Shown: positions 31,860 through 42,089, counted from the stretch's first letter. The stretch is 64,000 bases of DNA from Nocardia donostiensis (GCF_002081715.1 NZ_MUKP01000008.1:1-64000); one strand, 5' to 3'. The notes: generated by a model not told the origin, from the letters alone. Numbers and translations are program-made.

Positions 31860-32483
31860 GCTTGGTGTGGTCCGAACCTGTAGCTGTCGTCCTGCTGCGT
31901 TCATGTCGTGTGTGCTGACAGGTCTGTGCGGAGCGTCTGTTCCAGACTCGGATAAGCGCTCCTGGATGCCGCGGACGCCGCGGAATTGGTTCCTTCTCGC
32001 GCCCATTGCACATCTTCGGTGGTCCGTCGGATTGCCGCAGCCCGTTCGAGCGGGGGTGCCTTCACGAGCTATGGTCTCATTGGTCACCACCCGCCACTCG
32101 ACGCCTGAACGTTGCAGGGCGGCGCGCAGCTGTGGGCTGGGCGCTTCGGGTAGCGCCACGAGATCGAAGTTCGATGTCGTGACATCGCCGAGGACCTGTG
32201 CTTCGACATGCTGCCTCCGTCGGCCACCTCATGCATGGTCCCCCATCGGCCTTTCCGACCTCTTTCAGCCGAGCAACCGGCGGGACAACCTGTTTGCGAA
32301 AAAGATCGGCAAGAGCTCTACTGATCCACACTTGTTCCCCCGGCTCATGTCATCAACGAGCTCGGCTCGGTCACAATACATAAAGTCCGGTTCCGTCACT
32401 GCAGCCCGTCACGCCCACGCGGCGCGCCGACCGCTGGCCTGAGGTTTGCCCCCTCTTTTATGCTTACTTGGTCTGTCGCCCTT
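31860..32483 (-). pseudogene. Possible decayed hypothetical gene in a 960-bp gene-poor stretch
   Basis: Minus-strand fragments in two frames look protein-like: VWISRALADLFRKQVVPPVARLKEVG around 32230-32330 and EAQVLGDVTTSNFDLVALPEAP with QRSGVEWRVVTNETIAREG around 32060-32200. They may be one gene broken by frameshifts. I do not recognise the family. Nothing else is supported between the Tn3 stub and mshC. Confidence 0.25.
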
Positions 32484-33722
32484 CTACAGCCGGACGCCGA
32501 GCAGCGCGTCGACGACGTCGCGGATCAGTGTGGGTGCGCTGGTGTCGCTGCCGCCATAGTCGAGTGCTTGGGCGGCCCAGTGGTCGAGGGCGGCGAGCGC
32601 GTGGGGGGTGTCCAGGTCGTCGGCCAGATGAGTGCGCACCCGCATCAGGGTGTCTTCGGCGGCGGGGCCTGCGGGTAGCGCGGCAGCGTCGCGCCAGCGC
32701 TGCAGCCGGGTATGTGCGTCGCCGAGCACCGCCTCGGTCCACATGCGGTCGCTGCGGTAATGCCCGGCCAGCAACCCCAACCGGACCGCGGCCGGGTCCA
32801 CCCCCGCCTGCCGCAGCCGCGACACCAACACCAGGTTGCCCTTGGATTTCGACATCTTCTCCCCGTCGAGGCCGATCATCCCGGTGTGCACGTAGTGGCG
32901 GGCGAAACGCCGATCCGATATCAGCGCTTCGGCGTGAGCGGCGGAGTATTCGTGATGCGGGTAGATCAGGTCGCTGCCACCGCCCTGAATATCGAATTCG
33001 GGGCCGAGCCGGTTGAGGGCGATCGCCGCGCATTCGATATGCCAGCCGGGGCGGCCTGCACCGAACGGGGCGGGCCAGGACGGTTCGCCGGGGCGGGCGA
33101 TCCGCCACAGCAGCGCATCGAGCGGGTCGCGTTTACCGGCACGGTCGGGGTCCCCGCCGCGTTCGGCGAACAACCGGGCCATGGTGTCGCGGTCGTAGCC
33201 GGATTCGTAACCGAACGTTTCGGTGGCATCGGCACGGAAATACACGTCGGGGTATTCGGCGTCGTCGACGGTGTAGGCGGCGCCGGAGGCCAACAGTTTG
33301 CCGACCAGTTCCACCACTTCGTCCACTGTTTCGATCGCACCCACATAGTGGCGGGGCGGCAGTACCCGCAGCGCGGTCATATCGTCACGGAACAACGCGA
33401 TCTCGCTGCTGCCGAGTTCCCGCCAGTCCACGCCGTCGCGGGCGGCGCGTTCGAACAGCGGGTCGTCGACGTCGGTGACGTTCTGCACATAATGCACCTG
33501 GTGTCCGGCGTCACGGAAGATGCGGTTGATCAGGTCGAAGGTGACGTAGGTGGCGGCGTGCCCGAGATGAGTGGCGTCATAGGGGGTGATCCCGCACACG
33601 TACATGGTGGCGGTCGATCCCGCGGTGACCGGCCGCACCTGCCGGTCGGCGGTGTCGTGCAACCGCAATGGTGGTCCTGCTCCGGGGACCGTCGGGATCG
33701 GGGTATCGGACCAGGCCTGCAT
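32484..33722 (-). CDS. mshC: L-cysteine:1D-myo-inosityl 2-amino-2-deoxy-alpha-D-glucopyranoside ligase (mycothiol ligase)
   Basis: 412 residues, the usual MshC length. It adds cysteine to GlcN-Ins with ATP, the third committed step of mycothiol synthesis in the cytoplasm. It is a cysteinyl-tRNA synthetase relative: [21 protein letters not shown] carries the zinc Cys and the HIGH-type motif (near residue 40), [11 protein letters not shown] supplies zinc ligands, [12 protein letters not shown] follows, and KMSKSKGN is at about 300. It lacks the tRNA anticodon-binding tail of CysS. It is the last gene of a minus-strand run with the SCO1664-like, DUF3090 and phosphatase genes, as in mycobacteria, although the cysQ gene found there is absent here. 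Confidence 0.96.
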   Translation of the reverse strand: MQAWSDTPIPTVPGAGPPLRLHDTADRQVRPVTAGSTATMYVCGITPYDATHLGHAATYVTFDLINRIFRDAGHQVHYVQNVTDVDDPLFERAARDGVDWRELGSSEIALFRDDMTALRVLPPRHYVGAIETVDEVVELVGKLLASGAAYTVDDAEYPDVYFRADATETFGYESGYDRDTMARLFAERGGDPDRAGKRDPLDALLWRIARPGEPSWPAPFGAGRPGWHIECAAIALNRLGPEFDIQGGGSDLIYPHHEYSAAHAEALISDRRFARHYVHTGMIGLDGEKMSKSKGNLVLVSRLRQAGVDPAAVRLGLLAGHYRSDRMWTEAVLGDAHTRLQRWRDAAALPAGPAAEDTLMRVRTHLADDLDTPHALAALDHWAAQALDYGGSDTSAPTLIRDVVDALLGVRL

Positions 33723-33744
33723 CCTTCGAGGGTAAAGGGTGGGG

Positions 33745-34560
33745 TCAGAACGCGGGCCACGGGATGGGGCGCGCGGTGGTGGGCAGCGGCATCACCGCCT
33801 CGTCGAGCAGCCGTTTCGCCCGCGCCAGTACCGCGTCGATCTCGACGTCGGTGATGTGACGGGACAACGCGTCGGCCGGCGCGCCGGGCAACCGGTCGGT
33901 GAACGCGGCGATATCGGCCAGCAGCCCGTCGTCGACCGGGCGCCCGGCCCACCCCCACAGCACGGTGCGCAGTTTGGGTTCGCTGTGCAGGCAGATACCG
34001 TGGTCGACGCCGTACACACCGCCGTCGGCGCCTTCGAGGGCGTGCCCGCCTTTACGGTCGGCGTTGTTGAGCAGCACATCCAGCACCGCCATCCGCTGCA
34101 GCCGCGGATCGTCGGCGTGCACCAGCGACACCTCGTGCCCGTCGGGGTCCACCGCGCGCAGCACCTCACAGAACCCGTCGGGCACCGTGCCCGCCGGGCA
34201 CAAGTCGACCAGGGCGAGGCGGTCGGCGCGATGGTCGACGGTGTCGACCCAACGCTGCACCATCCCCGGACCGAACGGGCCGTCCCGCAGCACCGTCTCC
34301 GGGATCACACCCCAGCCCAGCGCCTCGGAAATCAGGTAGGAGGCGACCTCACGCCCGGCGAGGGTGCCGTCGGGGAAATCCCACAACGGCTGCTCCCCAC
34401 GCACCGGTTTGTACACCACCCGCAGCGGTTCGGTGTCGGTGTCGGCGGCGGTGATACCCGGATCGATGAGGTCACACACCAGGGTCACGTTGCTGGCGGT
34501 GCTGACACGACCGATCACGGTCATCTCCCCGGCGCCCAACCCGGTCGCGGCGTCGGGCAC
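33745..34560 (-). CDS. SCO1664-family protein (kinase-like fold)
   Basis: 271 residues. Conserved features of this actinobacterial family are [38 protein letters not shown] at the N-terminus and [15 protein letters not shown]...[10 protein letters not shown] in the middle. The latter resembles the catalytic NxDR...D core of phosphatidylinositol-kinase-like folds. Activity is unproven. The stop is 22 bp before mshC, and the start lies 3 bp after the DUF3090 stop, so the three are an operon. The constant link with mshC across actinobacteria suggests a shared role. Confidence 0.85.
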   Translation of the reverse strand: MPDAATGLGAGEMTVIGRVSTASNVTLVCDLIDPGITAADTDTEPLRVVYKPVRGEQPLWDFPDGTLAGREVASYLISEALGWGVIPETVLRDGPFGPGMVQRWVDTVDHRADRLALVDLCPAGTVPDGFCEVLRAVDPDGHEVSLVHADDPRLQRMAVLDVLLNNADRKGGHALEGADGGVYGVDHGICLHSEPKLRTVLWGWAGRPVDDGLLADIAAFTDRLPGAPADALSRHITDVEIDAVLARAKRLLDEAVMPLPTTARPIPWPAF

Positions 34561-34563
34561 CGG

Positions 34564-35148
34564 TTACTCCCCCAGTTCGGTCGCGCCGAACAACTCGCCG
34601 CGTTTGTAGCCGTTGGTACGCACACACATGTGCCCGCGCGCCGACAACGGTTCCCCGCACAACGGGCACGGCGGACGCCCCGCAGCGATGACACGGGTGG
34701 AGCGCAGCGCGAACTCGCGGGCCTGGACGGGGGTCAGGAAAACCCGCACCGCGTCGGGGCCTTCGTCGGTGTCGTCGAGTACGACCGATTCGTCGACTTC
34801 GGTTTCGGTGATCGCGAGCAGTTCCACCACCACCGCGCCCGCGTCGGCGTCCCACCCCAAGCCCATGGTGCCGACCCGGAACTCGGCGTCGATAGGAGTG
34901 ACCAGGGGCGCGTTGTCGCTGACGTTCTCCGCCTGCGGCGGCACGTCGGCGCCGAAGCGGCGCGCCACCTCGTCCAGCAGCAACCCCATCCGGTCGGCGA
35001 GCACCTTCACCTGCTGTTTTTCCAACAGCACGCTGACCACGCGGGGTTCTTCCACGGCTTGCAGATAGAACGCGCGGTCGCCCGGTTCACCGACGGTCCC
35101 GGCGACGAAACGTTCGGGGGTGCGGAAAACATGGATAGCTCGTGACAC
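34564..35148 (-). CDS. DUF3090 family protein
   Basis: 194 residues from the GTG at 35148, chosen because CAGGAGGTGCAT stands directly before it; the frame is open further upstream. It shows the family's IHVFRTPERFVAGTVGEPGDRAFYLQA start and a C-terminal zinc-ribbon-like CPLCGEPLSARGHMC. The function is unknown. The gene neighbourhood is strictly conserved with the SCO1664-like gene and mshC. It is probably a soluble cytoplasmic protein. Confidence 0.88.
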   Translation of the reverse strand: MSRAIHVFRTPERFVAGTVGEPGDRAFYLQAVEEPRVVSVLLEKQQVKVLADRMGLLLDEVARRFGADVPPQAENVSDNAPLVTPIDAEFRVGTMGLGWDADAGAVVVELLAITETEVDESVVLDDTDEGPDAVRVFLTPVQAREFALRSTRVIAAGRPPCPLCGEPLSARGHMCVRTNGYKRGELFGATELGE

Positions 35149-35276
35149 ATGCACCTCCTGATACGTGACCTTCTTCGGCCTTGCCCCGCGACGCTGCGGC
35201 GGGATCGACACACAGCCGATACGCGCACCGGTCGCCGGTTACCCATGACAAGCATTCCGGGCGCCGCGCATTCCCA

Positions 35277-35978
35277 TTATCCGTCTTTCCTCCCCGCCCC
35301 GATCTCACCGCCGGGCACCGGGCCCGAAGCATCGGATTCGCGCGGCGACGGCGGCGCCAACGCCGACAGGTCGGCGCCGGTATCGTTCATCCGCGCCACA
35401 TACGGCGCGGTGGGGGTGTAGCGGATGACGCTGATCGAGGCCGGTTCGACCACGATGCGCTGGAACCCGTCCAGGTGCAGGCCGAGCGCGTCGGCGAGCG
35501 CGGATTTGATGACATCACCGTGGGTGCAGGCCACCCACAGCACGTCGGCGCCGTGCAGTTCGGCCAAGGCGCTGTCGTGGTCACGTAACGCGGCCACCGC
35601 CCGCGCCTGCACCTGCGCGAGCCCTTCCCCGCCGGGGAACACCGCCGCCGAGGCATGCCGCTGCACCACCTGCCACAGCGGTTCGCCGAGCAACTCGGCG
35701 ATGGGACGGCCGGTCCAGTCGCCGTAGTCGACTTCGGCGAGCCGATCATCGATCACCGGCTCCAACCCCAGTTCCGCAGCCAGCGGCGAGATGGTGCGCT
35801 GGCAGCGCAGCAGCGGGGAGGCCACGATACGGGCGATGGGCAGCCCCGCCAACCGTTGCCCGACCTGGCGGGCTTGTTCGGTTCCGTGGTCGGTGAGTTC
35901 GACACCGTGGCTGCGGCCGGCGAGGGTGCGGGCATTGTTGGAGGTCGACACACCATGGCGCAGCAGAATCACCGTCAT
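35277..35978 (-). CDS. Histidine phosphatase (phosphoglycerate-mutase-like) family protein
   Basis: 233 residues. The catalytic motif VILLRHGVSTSN (RHG near residue 7) is present with the second Arg in SPLLRCQRT, the acid EVDYGDWTGR and the late CTHGDVIK, a full branch 1 histidine phosphatase set. In mycobacteria the equivalent gene is Rv2135c-like. The substrate is unknown. A Pro/Gly-rich tail of about 30 residues follows the domain. It is the first gene of the run leading to mshC. Confidence 0.9.
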   Translation of the reverse strand: MTVILLRHGVSTSNNARTLAGRSHGVELTDHGTEQARQVGQRLAGLPIARIVASPLLRCQRTISPLAAELGLEPVIDDRLAEVDYGDWTGRPIAELLGEPLWQVVQRHASAAVFPGGEGLAQVQARAVAALRDHDSALAELHGADVLWVACTHGDVIKSALADALGLHLDGFQRIVVEPASISVIRYTPTAPYVARMNDTGADLSALAPPSPRESDASGPVPGGEIGAGRKDG

Positions 35979-36048
35979 GGAGCCAGCCTAACGGGCGCAC
36001 CCCGCACCCCGTCCCTCCTCGGCCCGCGCACGGCCGCAGCGGAGACGA

Positions 36049-36999
36049 TCATGTCGCGCTCAACACCCCGGTCGCCAGCAACGCCATCACCACCGCACCG
36101 AGGACGATGCGGTAGCCGACGAACCAGTACAGCGAATGTTTGGCCACGAACCGCAGCAGCCACGCCACCGACGCATACCCGACGGCGAACGAGATCAGCG
36201 TCGCCACCAGCAGTTGCGGCCCTGAGGCATTGAGCCCCTCCCCGGCGGGTTCGAACGCGTCCGGCAGACTGAACAACCCCGAGGCGGTGACAGCGGGGAT
36301 AGCGAGAAGGAACGAGAACCGCACCGCAGCCTCGCGTTCGAGGCCGAGGAACAACCCCGCGCTCGACGTCGCACCCGACCGCGACACTCCCGGAATCAAC
36401 GCCAGACATTGCGCGAACCCCATGATCACCCCGTCACGGGTGGTGAGCTGCTCGAGAGGACGCTGTTTGCGGCCGTAGTATTCGCTGGCCGCGATCACCA
36501 GCGCGAACGCGATCAGCATGAACGACACCAACCACAGATTGCGGGCACCGGTGCGGATCACGTCTTTGAAAACGAACCCCAGCACCCCGATGGGGATGGT
36601 GGCGATGATCACATACCAGCCGATGCGGTAGTCCAGTTCCCGTTGGGTCTCGGCATCAGGGTCGTAGCCGACGGGCCCGGCTCCGGTGACGACGGGCAGT
36701 TTCGTGGTGACCCGATCACTGAGCGGCACCGTTTCTCGGGAACGCTGGGTCAGCTTCTCGAACACGGTGGCGCACCAGACCCGCACGATGCGCCAGATGT
36801 CCTTGGCGAAGAACAGCAGCACAGCAGCTTCGGTGCCGAGCTGGGTGACCGCGGTGAACGACGCGCCCGCGTCCTCACCGAAAAACAGCGACGACACGAT
36901 CCGCAGATGCCCCGACGACGAGATCGGCAGAAACTCGGTCACACCTTGCACCACACCCAGAACGACCGCCTGAATCCAGGTCATCGACTCGACCGTCAC
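36049..36999 (-). CDS. uppP: Undecaprenyl-diphosphatase
   Basis: 316 residues from GTG 36999 with AGGAGG six bases upstream (ATG at 36984 is the alternative). It is an integral membrane protein that recycles undecaprenyl diphosphate for peptidoglycan and other wall polymers and can give bacitracin tolerance. Motifs: [21 protein letters not shown] near the N-terminus and [20 protein letters not shown], the two active-site segments. A cytoplasmic loop of about 35 residues (about 85-120) is longer than I recall for mycobacterial UppP. Start and order match Rv2136c. Confidence 0.95.
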   Translation of the reverse strand: MTVESMTWIQAVVLGVVQGVTEFLPISSSGHLRIVSSLFFGEDAGASFTAVTQLGTEAAVLLFFAKDIWRIVRVWCATVFEKLTQRSRETVPLSDRVTTKLPVVTGAGPVGYDPDAETQRELDYRIGWYVIIATIPIGVLGFVFKDVIRTGARNLWLVSFMLIAFALVIAASEYYGRKQRPLEQLTTRDGVIMGFAQCLALIPGVSRSGATSSAGLFLGLEREAAVRFSFLLAIPAVTASGLFSLPDAFEPAGEGLNASGPQLLVATLISFAVGYASVAWLLRFVAKHSLYWFVGYRIVLGAVVMALLATGVLSAT

Positions 37000-37276
37000 A
37001 CACATCCTCCTGAACTTCCCGCGGCACATGCCCGCTCCCCCTTGGCTTTTGACACCCGGGGCGGGGCAGGTACGGCGAACACACCGCAATCCCGCAGCGA
37101 CAGTACAGTGCCGGACACCGGCCAGCAGGGCGGACCCCGCCAGCCACACACCCCGCGGCACCGGCAGCGGACACGACGCGCGAACAATCCCGCACCGGCC
37201 AGGTCACCGCCGCGTCACGTTCTAGGCTTGGCGCCGTGACGAATGCGCGGACCGCGACGAAGATGCGGGCACGGTG

Positions 37277-38248
37277 ATGGAACAGCGGACCCTCGGCCGC
37301 AGCGGCCTGCGGGTGTCGCGGATCGGGTTGGCCACCCACACCTGGGGCAGCCGCACCGACGCCGACGAAGCGGCCGCGCAACTGGTCGCGTTCGCCGAAG
37401 CCGGCGGCACCCTGGTCGACACCTCCCCCGCCTACACCGGCGGCGCAGCCCAGAAAATCCTCGCCGAACTGCTCGGCGACCTGGTTTCCCGCGACGAACT
37501 GGTCCTCAGCGGCTGCGCAGGCCTCATACCGCACCTGCCCACCCCCGCACCCGGCGGTGAACCACCGGCCCCCGACCGCGTCCGCCACACCGTCGACGCC
37601 TCCCGCCGGTCGCTGCTGCGGCAACTCGACCGCACCCTGCTGGAACTGGGCACCGACCACCTGGATCTGTGGCATGTGGCAGTGTGGGACCCTCACACCC
37701 CTCTCGACGAGGTCGCCGCCACCGTGGACTGGGCGCTGCGTTCGGGTCGCGTCCGCTACGCCGGGGTGCGCGGGTTCACCGCCTGGCAGCTGGCCAGCCT
37801 GGCCGCGCTCGCCCCGATCACCGCAGCCCAAACCCCGTACTCGCTGCTGGCGCGCACCGCCGAAGACGATATGGTGCCCGCCGCCACCCATCACGGCGCA
37901 GGCCTGATCGCCACCGCACCGCTGGCCGGCGGCATCCTCACCGGAAAATACCGCGACGGGGTGCCCGCCGACTCCCGCGGCGCCGACGAATCCACCGCCG
38001 CCGAGATCAGCGGCCGCCTCGACGACCGCGCCACCCGCGTCGTCGACGCCCTGGTCACCGCCGCCGACGGTTTGGCCACCTCCCCGCTGGCGGTGGCGCT
38101 GGCCTGGATCCGGGACCGGCCCGGGGTGGCGAGCATGTTCGTCGGCGCCCGCGACATGGGCCAGCTGACCGGGGTGCTGGCCGCTGAAACCCTGGAACTG
38201 CCGCGCGCGATCGCCGCCGCTCTCGACGACGTCAGCTCCACCCTGTGA
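37277..38248 (+). CDS. Aldo/keto reductase family oxidoreductase
   Basis: 323 residues from the ATG at 37277 (a GTG lies just before). It has a TIM-barrel pattern with QRTLGRSGLRVSRIGLATHTWG, LVDTSPAYTGGAAQKILAELL (catalytic Asp and Tyr), LDRTLLELGTDHLDLWHV and a C-terminal NADP-binding MFVGARDMGQLTG. Usual AKR features are present, though the catalytic His position reads LWHVAV. The substrate is unknown. It precedes the hmu-like genes by about 60 bp on the same strand but need not be functionally linked. Confidence 0.88.
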   Translation: MEQRTLGRSGLRVSRIGLATHTWGSRTDADEAAAQLVAFAEAGGTLVDTSPAYTGGAAQKILAELLGDLVSRDELVLSGCAGLIPHLPTPAPGGEPPAPDRVRHTVDASRRSLLRQLDRTLLELGTDHLDLWHVAVWDPHTPLDEVAATVDWALRSGRVRYAGVRGFTAWQLASLAALAPITAAQTPYSLLARTAEDDMVPAATHHGAGLIATAPLAGGILTGKYRDGVPADSRGADESTAAEISGRLDDRATRVVDALVTAADGLATSPLAVALAWIRDRPGVASMFVGARDMGQLTGVLAAETLELPRAIAAALDDVSSTL

Positions 38249-38297
38249 CCCACACCGGCCGGGGCGGGCGTGATCGCAGACACAGCCCCGGCACGGA

Positions 38298-38316
38298 TTA
38301 GCCTTGCCTGCATGAG
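38298..38316. promoter_or_regulatory. Weak DtxR/IdeR-like iron box at the hmuT start
   Basis: TTAGCCTTGCCTGCATGAG matches the left half and centre of the TTAGGTTAGCCTAACCTAA-type box but not the right arm. It overlaps the hmuT start codon. Iron control would make sense for the operon, but the match is weak. Confidence 0.3.
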
Positions 38317-39355
38317 CTGTGACCGCCGCTGTGTCCGTTCCCGGTGGGTGCGCGCGTTCCTCACCGTCCTGGCGTTGGGTGTCGTGGTGGCCGCCACCGG
38401 CTGCGACAGCAGCGGACCCACCGCCGACGGCGGGCAGCGCGGCCCGTCCACCGCCCGCCTGACCGACCTGGACCCGGTCCCGATCCAGCCCGCACCCACC
38501 CCGGCGCTGCCTGCCACGGTGCGCTCGTTCGACGGCAGCGACGTCACCGTCACCGACGCCTCCCGCATCATCGCCGCCGACCGCTACGGCACCCTCACCC
38601 AAATCGTGTGGGCGCTCGGACTGGGCCACAACCTGATCGGCCGCAGCACCTCCGCCTCCTTCCCCGCGGTGCAGCACCTGCCCAACGTCACCGGCGGCAG
38701 CGGATCACTGAATGTGGAATCGATCCTGGCGCTGCGCCCCACCGTGTTCCTCACCGACACCACCACCGCCAACGCCGCCATCCGCGAACAGTTGGCCGCC
38801 ACCGGCGTCACCGTCGTCTACTTCGACCCCAGCCGCACCATGGACGGCGTGGGCCCCCAGATCGAAGCCGTCGCCGCCGCCCTCGGTGTCCCCGACGCCG
38901 GACGCGCACTGGCTGAACGCACCCGCGACGAGATCGCCGCCGCCTCCGCCGCTGTCCCACCTCAGCCGCGCCCGCTCACCATCGCCTTCCTGTACCTGCG
39001 CTCCACCGCCATCACCATGCTCGCCGGACCCGGTTCCGGCGCTGACGCCCTGATCACCGCGATCGGCGCCCGCGACGCAGGCACCGCAGCCGGGCTCACC
39101 GAACCGTTCACCACGATCACCAGCGAAGCGATGATCAGCGCCGCACCCGATGTGATCCTGGTGATGACCGACGGACTCGAATCCGTCGGTGGCCTCGACG
39201 GCATCCAGCAGATCCCCGGGATCGCGCAAACCCCCGCCGGACGCAACCAGCGCATCGTCGACATGTCCGATGCGGTGCTGCTCAGCTTCGGCCCCAACAC
39301 CGGCCGGGTCGTGGCCGCACTCAGCGACGCCGTCTACGGCAACACACCCGCATGA
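38312..39355 (+). CDS. hmuT: Haem/iron ABC transporter substrate-binding lipoprotein (HmuT-like)
   Basis: 347 residues from ATG 38312. The signal peptide ends in the lipobox VAATGC, so it is anchored outside the membrane. The mature protein has the periplasmic-binding fold of HmuT: RIIAADRYGTLTQIVWALGLGHNLIGRSTSASFP, GSLNVESILALRPTVFLTD and a C-terminal MSDAVLLSFGPNTGRVV. It delivers haem (by family) to the permease encoded next; the stop overlaps the hmuU start by four bases. Confidence 0.88.
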   Translation: MSCDRRCVRSRWVRAFLTVLALGVVVAATGCDSSGPTADGGQRGPSTARLTDLDPVPIQPAPTPALPATVRSFDGSDVTVTDASRIIAADRYGTLTQIVWALGLGHNLIGRSTSASFPAVQHLPNVTGGSGSLNVESILALRPTVFLTDTTTANAAIREQLAATGVTVVYFDPSRTMDGVGPQIEAVAAALGVPDAGRALAERTRDEIAAASAAVPPQPRPLTIAFLYLRSTAITMLAGPGSGADALITAIGARDAGTAAGLTEPFTTITSEAMISAAPDVILVMTDGLESVGGLDGIQQIPGIAQTPAGRNQRIVDMSDAVLLSFGPNTGRVVAALSDAVYGNTPA

Positions 39356-40428
39356 GCGCCACCGACACCGAACCGGTCACCGCCACGTCCGGTCGACGTT
39401 CCCGCGCCACCCTGGCTTTCGCGGTGACGGCGGCCGTGCTGCTCGCTCTCGCGCTGGCCTCGGCCGCCATCGGGCAAGTCCCCACCAGCCCCGCCGAAGT
39501 CGCAGGCAGTGTCGCACACCGCATCGGCGTCGACCTCGGACCCCTGCCCACACACCCTGCCGGTGACGTCACCCTGTGGGAGGTGCGGTTCCCGCGCGTG
39601 CTGCTGGCCGCGCTCGTCGGCGCCGCCCTGGCCACCGCGGGCGCCCTGCTGCAAGGGGTTTTCGCCAACCCGCTCGCCGAACCCGGCGTCATCGGGGTAT
39701 CGGCGGGCGCAGCGGTCGGCGCAGGCACGGTGATCGTCATCGGCGGCGCGTTCGTCGCCGCTTGGTCGGTCGCCGCCGCCGCCTTCGCCGCCGGACTGGC
39801 CACCACCACCCTGGTGTATGTGCTGGCCCGCTCCGACGGCCGCACCGAAGTGGTGACCCTGGTCCTCACCGGTGTCGCGATCAACGCGTTCGCCGGCGGG
39901 CTGATCGCGTTCCTGCTGTTCGTGGCCTCCCCTGCGGCGCGCGACCAGATCGTGTTCTGGCAGCTGGGCAGCCTCAATGGCGCCACCTGGGACGCGGTCG
40001 CCGTCGTCTCCGTGCTCACCACCGCCGGTGTCGCCGCCGCCGTGTTCGTCGCACCGCGACTGGACCTGCTCGCGCTGGGGGAGTCCGCGGCCCGGCACCT
40101 GGGTGTGGACGTGGAACGGCTACGCCGCAACGTCATCGTCATCGTCGCGGTGCTGGCCACCGCCGGGGTGGCGTTCACCGGAATCATCCTGTTCGTCGGG
40201 CTGATCGTGCCGCACCTGGTGCGCATGCTGGTCGGGCCGGGACATCGGGTACTGATCCCGCTCAGCGCCCTCGTCGGGGCCGCGGTGCTGCTGGCCGCCG
40301 ACGTGGCCGCCCGCTCCCTGGTCGACAACGCCGACCTACCGCTGGGCATGCTCACCTCCCTGGTCGGCGGCCCGTTCTTCTTCTGGCTGCTGCGCCGCAC
40401 CCGCGCCCGCTCCGGAGGATGGGCATGA
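39352..40428 (+). CDS. hmuU: FecCD-type permease of the haem/iron ABC transporter
   Basis: 358 residues with about ten transmembrane helices. Family signature: RFPRVLLAALVGAALATAGALLQGVFANPLAEPGVIGVSAGAAVGA near residues 80-125 and LIVPHLVRMLVGPGHRVLIP, the ATPase-contact loop, near 285-300. It forms the channel with HmuT and HmuV. ATG at 39352 overlaps the hmuT TGA; hmuV follows after 34 bp. Confidence 0.93.
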   Translation: MSATDTEPVTATSGRRSRATLAFAVTAAVLLALALASAAIGQVPTSPAEVAGSVAHRIGVDLGPLPTHPAGDVTLWEVRFPRVLLAALVGAALATAGALLQGVFANPLAEPGVIGVSAGAAVGAGTVIVIGGAFVAAWSVAAAAFAAGLATTTLVYVLARSDGRTEVVTLVLTGVAINAFAGGLIAFLLFVASPAARDQIVFWQLGSLNGATWDAVAVVSVLTTAGVAAAVFVAPRLDLLALGESAARHLGVDVERLRRNVIVIVAVLATAGVAFTGIILFVGLIVPHLVRMLVGPGHRVLIPLSALVGAAVLLAADVAARSLVDNADLPLGMLTSLVGGPFFFWLLRRTRARSGGWA

Positions 40429-40462
40429 ACCACACCCCGCAGCACCGCGACAGGAGACGGCG

Positions 40463-41314
40463 ATGAGCACAGTCACCACCCTGCTGCACCGCACCCACCA
40501 GCTGCCCACCACACCGGAACCCGGCACCGTCACCGTCCGCGCCACCGCAGTGAGCCTGGACCGCCGCGGCGGCACCCACACCCGCCGCGTCCTCGACAAC
40601 GTCGATTTCCAGGTCACCGCCGGGGAGATGGTCGCCCTCGTCGGCCCCAACGGGGCAGGTAAATCCACCCTGCTGGCCGTGCTGGCCGGGGAACTGGACC
40701 CTAGCGAAGGATTCGTCGAACTCGACGGGCACCGCATCGGCCACTGGTCGCCGGTGGATATGGCGCGCCGTCGCGCCGTGCTCCCGCAAACCCACACCGT
40801 CGGCTTCCCGTTCACCGCCGCCGAAGTGATTGCCATGGGCCGCGCACCCTGGCAGCGCACCCCACTGCGCGACCGCGACGCCGAACTGATCGCGGCCGCC
40901 ATGGCCGCCACCGATGTACAACATCTGGCCGACCGGCAGTTCCCCAGCCTGTCCGGCGGCGAACGCGCCCGCGTCGCACTCGCCCGGATACTGGCCCAAG
41001 ACACCGCCACCCTGCTACTGGACGAACCGACCGCAGCCTTGGACCTGGGCCACCAGGAGACAGTGCTCACCCTCGCCGCCGACCGCGCCGCCGCAGGCGC
41101 AGCCGTCGTCGTCGTGGTGCACGACCTGGGCATCGCCGCCGCCTACGCCGACCGGGTCGCCGTCCTCGACAACGGCCGCGTCGCCGCCGACGGACCACCC
41201 CGCCAGATACTCACCAGCGAACTACTCACCCGCATCTACCGCTACCCCGTCGAGGTGCTCGACCATCCGGTGACCGGCGCGCAACTGGTACTGCCCGACC
41301 GCCATCGCCTCTGA
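40463..41314 (+). CDS. hmuV: ATP-binding protein of the haem/iron ABC transporter
   Basis: 283 residues. Walker A GPNGAGKST, Q-loop LPQTHTVGFPF, signature LSGGERARVAL, Walker B TLLLDEPTAALD and switch VVVHDLG are all intact. The Q-loop region and DPSEGFVELDGHRIG fit the HmuV/FecE class. It ends the AKR-hmuTUV run; about 320 bp without a recognisable gene follow. Confidence 0.93.
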   Translation: MSTVTTLLHRTHQLPTTPEPGTVTVRATAVSLDRRGGTHTRRVLDNVDFQVTAGEMVALVGPNGAGKSTLLAVLAGELDPSEGFVELDGHRIGHWSPVDMARRRAVLPQTHTVGFPFTAAEVIAMGRAPWQRTPLRDRDAELIAAAMAATDVQHLADRQFPSLSGGERARVALARILAQDTATLLLDEPTAALDLGHQETVLTLAADRAAAGAAVVVVVHDLGIAAAYADRVAVLDNGRVAADGPPRQILTSELLTRIYRYPVEVLDHPVTGAQLVLPDRHRL

Positions 41315-41633
41315 CCTACCACCAGACCGGAGCGGGGTGCGGAAGCGACTGCTGCCCACGATGGCATCCAGTCGATGGAAAACGCTGCTGACCATTTCTG
41401 GTGGCAGCGCGCTGCGGAGAACCGGAGGTCAGCAACACGACCGTAGAAGATCAGGCGGACCGGGGAATCCACGACCGGTGCGTGTGGCAGACGCCGAAAT
41501 GAACGACAACGCCTCTGCCAGTGACCTTCCTGATCTGTCACCGAATATCCGGGTTTGTTGTCACGGATCAGCCTGTTTCCGGGTGCATCCGGCAAAGATA
41601 GCGAGCGGTGGGGCGCTGTGATGGAGTAGGTCC
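41315..41633. other. Gene-free gap after hmuV
   Basis: About 320 bp with no coding pattern in any frame. There are short imperfect inverted repeats only (GTGAC..GTCAC near 41520-41542). It probably carries the hmuV terminator and the promoter of the next small gene. Confidence 0.4.
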
Positions 41634-41969
41634 GTGGTGAAGGATTTGACGGATTGCCGCGACGTGTATGACCTGCTCGATCACAATATTCGGCCTCGGC
41701 CAGGGATGTGGGCACGTGGCGAGTCGTTGCAGGAGCTGGAGGCGATCCTGACCGGCTATTGGGTTGCGCTTCAGGTGCACTCGGTGCCGGAAGAGTTCGC
41801 GCTTGGCCCGAGGGGGCCGTTCACGCGTTGGTTGGAGTCGAAATACGGTTGGGGCATGTCGTTGGGTTGGGCCTTCGCCATAGAGCAGCATCTGCATGAC
41901 GGGGAAACGGCGATGGATGCGTTCTTTCGTCTGCTCGATGAGTACCGGGCAGAAAGCGAGCGGCAATGA
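41634..41969 (+). CDS. Small protein of unknown function (immunity-like size and fold pattern)
   Basis: 111 residues, all-helical by appearance, acidic, with aromatic-rich segments LQELEAILTGYWVALQVHSVPEEFA and FTRWLESKYGWGMSLGWAFAIEQHLHDGETAMDAFFRLLDEYR. It is the kind of protein often annotated as hypothetical in Streptomyces and Nocardia. It has GTG starts at 41634/41637 with GGAGTAGG upstream. No partner toxin is adjacent, so an immunity role is only a guess. Confidence 0.6.
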   Translation: MVKDLTDCRDVYDLLDHNIRPRPGMWARGESLQELEAILTGYWVALQVHSVPEEFALGPRGPFTRWLESKYGWGMSLGWAFAIEQHLHDGETAMDAFFRLLDEYRAESERQ

Positions 41970-42089
41970 CGCCGGCTACAGCACGCTGAGGTTGGTTACG
42001 CTGGTGAATTCCGACGTCGTTGGCTGGTTATCCTGACGTCGGAGGGCGTGGATCGGGGTCGTGTCGATCGGCGGAAAGTGACGTCATCG

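Noticed and set aside
36875..38677. 600-codon minus-strand frame over the AKR and hmuT genes
   Set aside because: Gly/Ala-rich antisense shadow without domains.
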